DNA of 64,000 nt from Galbula dea. Its lineage: Eukaryota > Chordata > Aves > Piciformes > Galbulidae. The DNA lies in assembly GCA_013399015.1 (NCBI GenBank), contig VWZX01006706.1, forward strand, positions 1,786 through 65,785, in the 5' to 3' direction. The notes under the pieces are model-generated. The model saw nothing but the letters and a program-made list of their open reading frames with translations, was not told where the DNA came from and made no database searches. Each line of letters opens with the position of its first letter. The stretch's first letter is position 1. A program made the position numbers and the translations under genes. This document shows, piece after piece, positions 57,421 through 64,000 of the stretch.

Positions 57421-60400
57421 TTGCATCATAACTTGACTTTTTTCCAGGAAGCCACAGGATGTTTCCAGGTTTGCATGCTCCAGGCTTCCCATCAAGGCTT
57501 CACATAAAACTTCCCTGGTTTTCCCAGGCTTTTTCATTTGTCTATGGAAATATGCTTAGCATCTGGGATATGTGATTGGAAAAGACAGGATCCTCATATT
57601 GCTGACATTGCATAGTTTTGTTGTAATGTCTGAGATCTTGCATAGATTGTCTGGTAATAGAGATAACCTCAGATTTGATCTTCTGAGTCACATATAAAAT
57701 GGGAATAATAGAATGATGTTCAACGGAAGAGGTAAGATGAACAAAGTGATAAAGAGATTTAGAGACTGGCTGATTTATAATTTCTAGCTCACTCCTTTCC
57801 AACCAGGAGATAAGAATGAAAAAACAAGTCTTTGGTCCTGTAAGAGGACTCTTGCTGTAGGGAGGGAAGAGCAGAACAGTAGTACAGTAGAACCATAATA
57901 ACAGTAGTAAAATTAATACTAATTTTCTAAAAAGCAACAAATACTAGAAATCCCTGTCGCAGTTTCTCAGGGAGCTCACCAGGCTGAATTCTTGGGCTTT
58001 CCTACTCACTTCTGCAGTTCTCGTTTTTGCAGTCTTGTGCTTATGAAGTTCAGCATTTACAGATTGAAATTAGGCAGGATTAGACTCATAAGTACTTCTG
58101 TCCAAATTTCAGATCATCAAATCATGTATTTTGCTGTTGCCAAAAATTTGAATTACTTAGAGTTTTGAGTGCTCATTTCCAGGACTGAGGGAGCCCCTGA
58201 CTGCTATATAGAAGCGTCCTATGCCGGCCAGGCTACATTCTGTACAACAGGTACAAATCCAGGTTTCTACCTTTTGTAAGGGGAAAACAGAGCACAGTGA
58301 TGCATTATTTCTCACACCAGTTTTTTGTTTACACATTGCATACAGCATGGGCAAAACCAAAGGCGTTTCAGGAAATATTGAATGTCTTGGTGTCAAACAT
58401 CAGATGTTAGAAGTGGTGAGCAGAGGAAGGGCTGCTGAGGTCTTCTTCACACTTCTGGGACTGTATCTACAAACGTTTCTGCTTGTGACATAACATTACC
58501 GTGGAGCACTGAGGGACCAGGAAAATGGACTGAACCATTTTAACCATTTTAAAATTAAAATTGAAATTCTTGGGTGTCTTCTCCTCCTGGGTTCTTTGAA
58601 TACCAAAATAAGATACAATATGGGTACTTCTCTCACATGCTAATTTTATGTGGAAGTTTGTTTTTCCTGCATTCTTCAAAAAAGGAAATAAATTAGTAAG
58701 TGTCCTTATAAGCATGCTTTCTGCTCACAACCCACAAAATATGCTGTAAATATCTTTCTGATAATAGACAAGGTGAGATTAAGTGATTTTTCCCAAGATG
58801 TCAGAGCATGCGACTGGATTTGATCTCAAATTCCAGTCTGGCATTTTAGCCGCATGCGTTTTTCTCGGCAGGAGGTTTCATCTTTTCAATGCAGTGTCAT
58901 CTTCTTTACTCATGGACAACTGGAAGACAAACAACTTTTATGGCTTCATCAGCCTAAGTAAGTTCCAAATGTTTTGTGTTTATTGGGAAATAAAAAGAGG
59001 TGTAGAAAGGCAGCACTGGTAAATCCTGTGCTGCCAAGTCTCACAGGAAGTGGAATGACCCTGGCTTGAGAAATGCAAACCACACAATGTGGGTGTGGTG
59101 TTTGTTGGTACGTGCTTTGCGTTCTCCTGTGAGGACCGATTGAGTTTTGCATTGCCGCTGTAACTCCTGCTTACCTTTCACCAAGAACATTTCAACAATA
59201 ACTCTTCTGAAAACGACCAGCTGGAGGAAAGTGCTATGAGGGTTAGTATTTTGACTTCTGACTGAGTCCTGGAAAGCTCTCGCCTTGTGTTAATGATTTA
59301 TGGTAAGAGGGAAGAAGGATAGGCTGTCAGTCGTAGTGGGCATTCACTAGCATGTGTTGTCAGCGTCAATAGACCCTCTCTTGGGTGGCACAGTCATATC
59401 TCTGTGGCTTCCCTTTGGTATGCCTGCTTCTTCACTGTTTCTCCCTGAAGAAAAGTCAAAAATTACATTAACTTTCTGATCTTGGCGTGGAATGTTTATA
59501 TTAATTTAATTACATAAGCAGCTCTGTGATCTCTTATTTAAAATTGTCTATGGAGTGAAAGCTGTTTCAGTAGTCCTGTTGTTTTTATTGAAAAGAGAGG
59601 GGGGAAAGCCCAAAAAGAAGGGAGAAAAAGCCAGTTATGTTGGCATAGGTGCAAGGTTATGTCTTTTTAACTGTTTACTTCTATGGATATTTATTAATAG
59701 ATGTAAAAGTGGCTTTAATGTGTGGTTCACAGTTAATTAACTGTCCTCAGTATGGCTGATAAATCACAGTATTTTTGGCTAGCAGTTTCTGAACTTTCCA
59801 AGAGTACTCACTTCAACCACTAGGAAGATCAAAGATCAGAGGTCTTCTTTTTAAGAGGACTGTTTAATATCCTATATTCGGCCAAAACATTTTGTCATTA
59901 GGATTTTCCTTGGGATCTCCTAGTTTTCAGATGTTTTGGCAGATTTAGTTAGCTGTGAAGACTGCAGAATTATATCTTAGTACCTGGGTTGGTCCATTCT
60001 GTATCAATGTTCTAATTTATCTTCTTAATTAAATCCTTTGATATAGATTTCATAATGTAGGTAATGAGCAAGGCACACAGATTTAACAAAAAAAGGAAAA
60101 TATTAAGAGGCTACAAGATGAAGATGCATCTGAACAGGTTTATTTCCATTCCACAACAGTTGTTTACATACCTGGCCATGGGAATGTTCAAAGGATGTGT
60201 AGAACGGCTGTTTCTCACTAAAATCCACATTTCTACCCTTGGCCACACTGAAGTAACTCAATATTATTTAGCAGAAGGCCCTTCATCTACTTTGTGTTTG
60301 TAACCCAAATCCTCCTCTAATCCATCTTAGAGTCATGTCCAGATTCCTACTGAGGAACAGGATTTGTCATTTGCAAGAGCAAACAAGAGTTCTGGTTATT

Positions 60401-60569
60401 ACAAAAACATTCTTATTGATGAAATATTAGCCATGGTGTGCAGGCTCATGTATCGAATAAATTACCAAAGTAATTTGTTGCTTCCAAAACTGACTTCAGA
60501 ATTGTCCAAGCAAGAGGTGAAAACACAGAAAGGTGAAGAAAAAGAGAGTTGCTCCCATGACTGGTTGTC
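57421..60569. other. Unique sequence, 3.1 kb, no gene recognised
   Basis: A 132-codon minus-strand frame at 57542-57940 has no recognised domain. No RNA gene or repeat was recognised. Confidence 0.55.
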
Positions 60570-60675
60570 GTAGAACCATTTAGGTTGGAAAAAACCTTTA
60601 ACATCATTGAGCCCAACCATTACTGAGGAAAGCTACCTCAGTAAGCTAAACCAGGACTTTATGCACTGTGAAGTC
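60570..60675 (-). mobile_element. CR1 LINE tail fragment
   Basis: Minus-strand CR1 3' end: TAGAACCATTTAGGTTGGAA, AACCTTTAACATCATTGAGC and CCAACCATTAC, then a weakly matching continuation to about 60675. Confidence 0.85.
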
Positions 60676-63600
60676 AAAGTTGTGTAGATACTGTTACAGC
60701 CACTGCTCAGTGCTGTATGTAGGGTATAACTCATAATTTTAAACAGATCTGCACTTTTACATGTTTTGAATGGACACCATGTCTGTGTTAATTGTTTATG
60801 TGCATCAAATCTGGGTATAGTAACAAACTTTTCTCAGAAAGCAAAACCACTGAATATGTGAGAGTACTTCTCTTGTTTTTTATGCTGCAGTAGGACTTGC
60901 AGAACTGTATTATAACTATTCTCACTGCACTGAGCTAATGGTGGAGGAAGACTGTGCATGGATGCCTCAGTTCTGTGCAACAAACAGCTTTAGAGATGAA
61001 CCTTGCACAGTTCTTCCTTCATCCCTATAATTTATTTGGGTGAGATTGCAGTAGTCCAAGTATTGGAAGTAAGCACAAGCACCGAGAATCACTTAGTCAG
61101 ATGTGAGTTGATATAAATCTAAACCAACTTCTTCTTCCTCAACTGAAGGGAACCTCCCCCCCCCAAAAAATAAACTGCCAAAACCCGCCAAAAACAAACA
61201 AAAAACCAAACAAACAAACAAATAAAACCCAACCAAACAAAAATAACCAACCCAGGATAACATAGTTACTTGCTCTATGTGGCTGAATTTGCGTCAGTGA
61301 TGATTTGTGAGTACAAAGAATTTCTATCAAAGAAAAGCCAGCATGGCCATGCTGTGCATACAGCATCCCACCATTCTCTGAGCAGCAGTAGGGTACAGAA
61401 GTAGCTTTTCAGTTCATCATTAAAATAAAATAGATGTAGGAAATAACAGAGATTTACTGTTTTACTAGTTTGATCTTTTGGAGACTAGGCCTTGGTCTCT
61501 GACTGAAAAACTGACAGTCTATTAAGGAAAACTTAACCACAAGCAATGCTTAAGTGTATTGTATTCCCAACATTGCAAAAGGCCACTTCAGTGTGTTGTG
61601 GAGAAAACCTTTCAGTCTCATTTAGGGTGGTAACTTTATTTACTCTGGTGGGTTTATTGTGAGAATGTTTATATCAGCTTCTGTATGAATTTATTCAGCA
61701 AAATCATACCAGCTGCCAAGTAGAGGTCAGGATGCTGAAGACAGGTAAGGGGAATCCCTCCTGATAGGAGGAAAAGGGATTTCCTTTGAGCGAGGCTAAA
61801 AGATAATAGCAAAAATAAAAAAGGCAAAGCTAGAGATGGTCTGTGATAGCTACTTCAGGACTTCTGAAGCAGAGTTTAATACCAGCAGTGGAAATACAAA
61901 CTCCAGATTTGCAGGGGAGGGAGTGATCCAGCCATGACGTACTATCCACCGTCAGCTCCTTCAAGAGGCAGAATGGGGGGTTCAAAGGTTATCATCCTAT
62001 TTATGCTAATTGAGTTTGAGCTAAGCTCTTCCCAAGTAAAAAAGCCTCTTATTGAATTAGTTATTCAGTTCCTTAGGGTGCGAGTGGAATGGCTATAACA
62101 CTGTCTTAAAGACTGCTTGAGGGGCCCTTGAAGTGTACAACTAAAGGATTTCTCTCAATTTAAGCATCCCTCAGATGAAAAGCAACCAAGAGGCCTGATA
62201 GACTAGTGTGCCTTTTGCTGTTTAGTCTGTCTACGAAAGGGGCCAAACATGTTCAGGTACACAGCACCGTGGCAGGTCCTCTGCTTGTCCATGGAGCAAG
62301 GGCTGAGGGTAAGAACAATTTATTTTCATTGTATTATTAAGCAAGCATATTTTGTAGTGTTAAGAATGGGAATTAAGAATGTTAAAGGGGAGACAGTGTC
62401 AAAGCTAGCTACAGAAAAGATGAAGGATCTGTAGAGATCTGTAGTGTTTGTTCTTTCATTTTGTGTTTCCATGTTGCTGTTACTTGAGGAAACAAGTCAG
62501 ATATGTTACGTGAAAACATGTTCTGTATGTGTCTCTGCATTCATACTCATACAGCAAACATATGTCAGTCTGTGCCTCTTCATGTAGGAAAATATTGTTA
62601 ATAATTTTAATTTCCATAGCCCCTTATATCCCTAGGCTTTTGAAAGGTTTAGAGGCATGAATTACTTAATTAAACCGAATAGCAATCTTAGGAGGTTCAT
62701 GTTAAGGTAGTGTAGCAGCGTGGATAATTTAAGTATTTTATTCAAGGTCACGCAGCATGTCAGCAGCAGATAGGGGAATGAAATCCAGATCTTCTGATTT
62801 TGTGTCCCTCTAGTTGCTTAGTACCTGTTACTTGACATCTAAATTGGATTTTCTTCAAGGCTGTTAGCCTTGAGGACTCATGAAAGTATAGCAATTAACT
62901 GTAGCAGTAGAACAATTACGGGCAAGACTGACATCTGAAAAGTATAAATTTGAATCAACTTGGCCTGACATTATCTGTACACTAACTCTCTCAGTACCTT
63001 GCAGTATTCTTTTCCATGAAAGCAGCCTACTAGTCTCTGATGTCATTTAGTATGACAGAGTTACTTTGCAATTCAAAAATACCTATTACATTTCCTCACC
63101 TCTCCTGATTTTATCGCAACTCTTGAAATATTTGGTATGGCTTTTCTTTCCAAAACTGCCAATTGCTAGAATTACCTTTAATATTTGAAAAAATGATTTC
63201 TAGTCTCAAAAGTTGTAAAGAAATACTGAAAATTATGACTTCAAAATACTACCCTTTGATTTGCCCCTTTCTGTCCTCCACCAAAAGTGGCAAATCAAAC
63301 TTAAAATGCTATTTGTGTCATTTTGTTTTTACAGCTTGCAAGACTTGCGTCTCACTAGCTTTTATGGTATTTGAAGACTGATGTTGTTATCAGTCTCTCT
63401 AGAAAGCATGCACTTGGAAACAGAATGATCACAGTCTGCACACACAGCTATTTTTCTGCACAAGGATAGCTTGCAGTTGTTCTTGCTAAGTCTAGTTTTA
63501 CTGTTCCCTTTCTAATCCTTTTATCTTAAGAGATCCAAACTATACAGATTGTATAGATCACTTATCAATCATTATGTAGTCTTCTTTGGGGTGTAGGTGG

Positions 63601-64000
63601 GATTTCATGCGGTCAGAAGGGTGGCACCAGGACTTCCAAAGAGCTAGTATTTGTACAAAGTCCCTCCATGGAACAGGATCTCTGGTATGGTTGTGGAATC
63701 TCCTTCAGCAGAAGTTCTAAAGGACTTAATGGTGTTCTAGGTTTTTAACTATGCTTTACTATATTGTAAAAAACTACTGGATAAATATGAATATGCAATA
63801 TGTGTGGTACTGGCTTTCACAATTAGCAAGTCTCTAAACAGCTGTTTTTGCAGAAGCTTTTCCCTTCTTTTTCCCTCAGTGTCTCAGTCAAGCATTACTG
63901 AAAGAAAATGAAGTGCTTGTCCTAGTTCTGCTTTAACACAGACATCTCTGCAGTCATAAATTAGAGCATATCTGAGACACCCAGTATATTACCAGAAGCT
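60676..64000. other. Unique sequence, 3.3 kb, no gene recognised
   Basis: Contains the A/C simple repeat at 61155-61254. Short frames only, to the window end. A weak CR1-like phrase at 63699-63730 was judged insufficient. Confidence 0.58.
61155..61254. repeat. C-run plus degenerate (CAAA)n simple repeat
   Basis: A C9-10 run (61155-61164) followed by about 90 bases of CAAA and AACC words on the plus strand, like the blocks at 10249, 14356 and 23076. Confidence 0.88.

Noticed and set aside
57542..57940. 132-codon minus-strand frame with a hydrophobic start
   Set aside because: No recognised domain; the region beside it may be an old repeat, and the leading leucines come from TA/TAA-rich sequence.
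63699..63735. GGTTGTGGAATCTCCTTC, like the CR1 VVESP-coding block
   Set aside because: The match covers under 25 bases, with no CR1 tail or body either side.
1..64000. CRISPR arrays, operons, tRNA or rRNA genes
   Set aside because: No regular spacer arrays, no cloverleaf-like or ribosomal sequence seen; the repeat content is that of a bird genome.

Overview
The window reads as a bird (avian) nuclear genome. The repeat content is almost entirely CR1 retroposons: at least fifteen pieces in both orientations, most ending in the CR1 hallmark tail of repeated ATTCTGTG-like octamers. There is one clean solo LTR, one probable older retroviral LTR, and two much older CR1 copies whose sequence resembles CR1 families of turtles and crocodilians. 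No L1 or SINE was seen. Base composition is AT-rich except for one island near 17.4-17.9 kb. By eye, recognised interspersed repeats cover roughly a tenth of the window, which is typical of birds. I cannot name the species.

I recognise no intact host protein-coding gene. The long open frames are mostly CR1 reverse-transcriptase remnants. Two other frames deserve mention: an unidentified 714-base minus-strand open frame at 4.6-5.3 kb, and a broken protein-like frame at 26.2-26.6 kb beside an LTR-like sequence. The strongest hint of a host gene is a CpG island at about 17.44-17.90 kb, with a CRE-like site and a plus-strand splice-donor-like sequence. It could be a promoter with a non-coding first exon, but I could not follow it to downstream coding exons. 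The window is therefore best read as intergenic or deep-intronic sequence around one candidate promoter.

Layout. 0-8 kb: three CR1 loci (the first with an inverted 5' part) and the unexplained open frame. 8-17 kb: mostly unique sequence, then a 1.2 kb ancient CR1. 17.4-17.9 kb: a purine-rich tract, a single N and the CpG island. 20-30 kb: the most repeat-dense part, with six CR1 pieces, one LTR-like element and a decayed frame. 30-47 kb: largely unique and poor in repeats, with stretches at 38.1-38.3 kb and 41.0-41.3 kb dense in homeodomain-type words that look like candidate regulatory elements. 47.09-47.84 kb: a 755-base solo LTR with a perfect 5-base target duplication. 48-64 kb: mostly unique, with an ancient CR1 at 55 kb and small CR1 tails at 53.4 and 60.6 kb.

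I found no convincing previously undescribed system. The best observations are structural: the inverted CR1, the orphan CpG island, the solo LTR with its duplication, the LTR-plus-broken-frame locus, and a duplicated homeodomain-site module. Boundaries of repeats are by-eye estimates unless stated to be exact.
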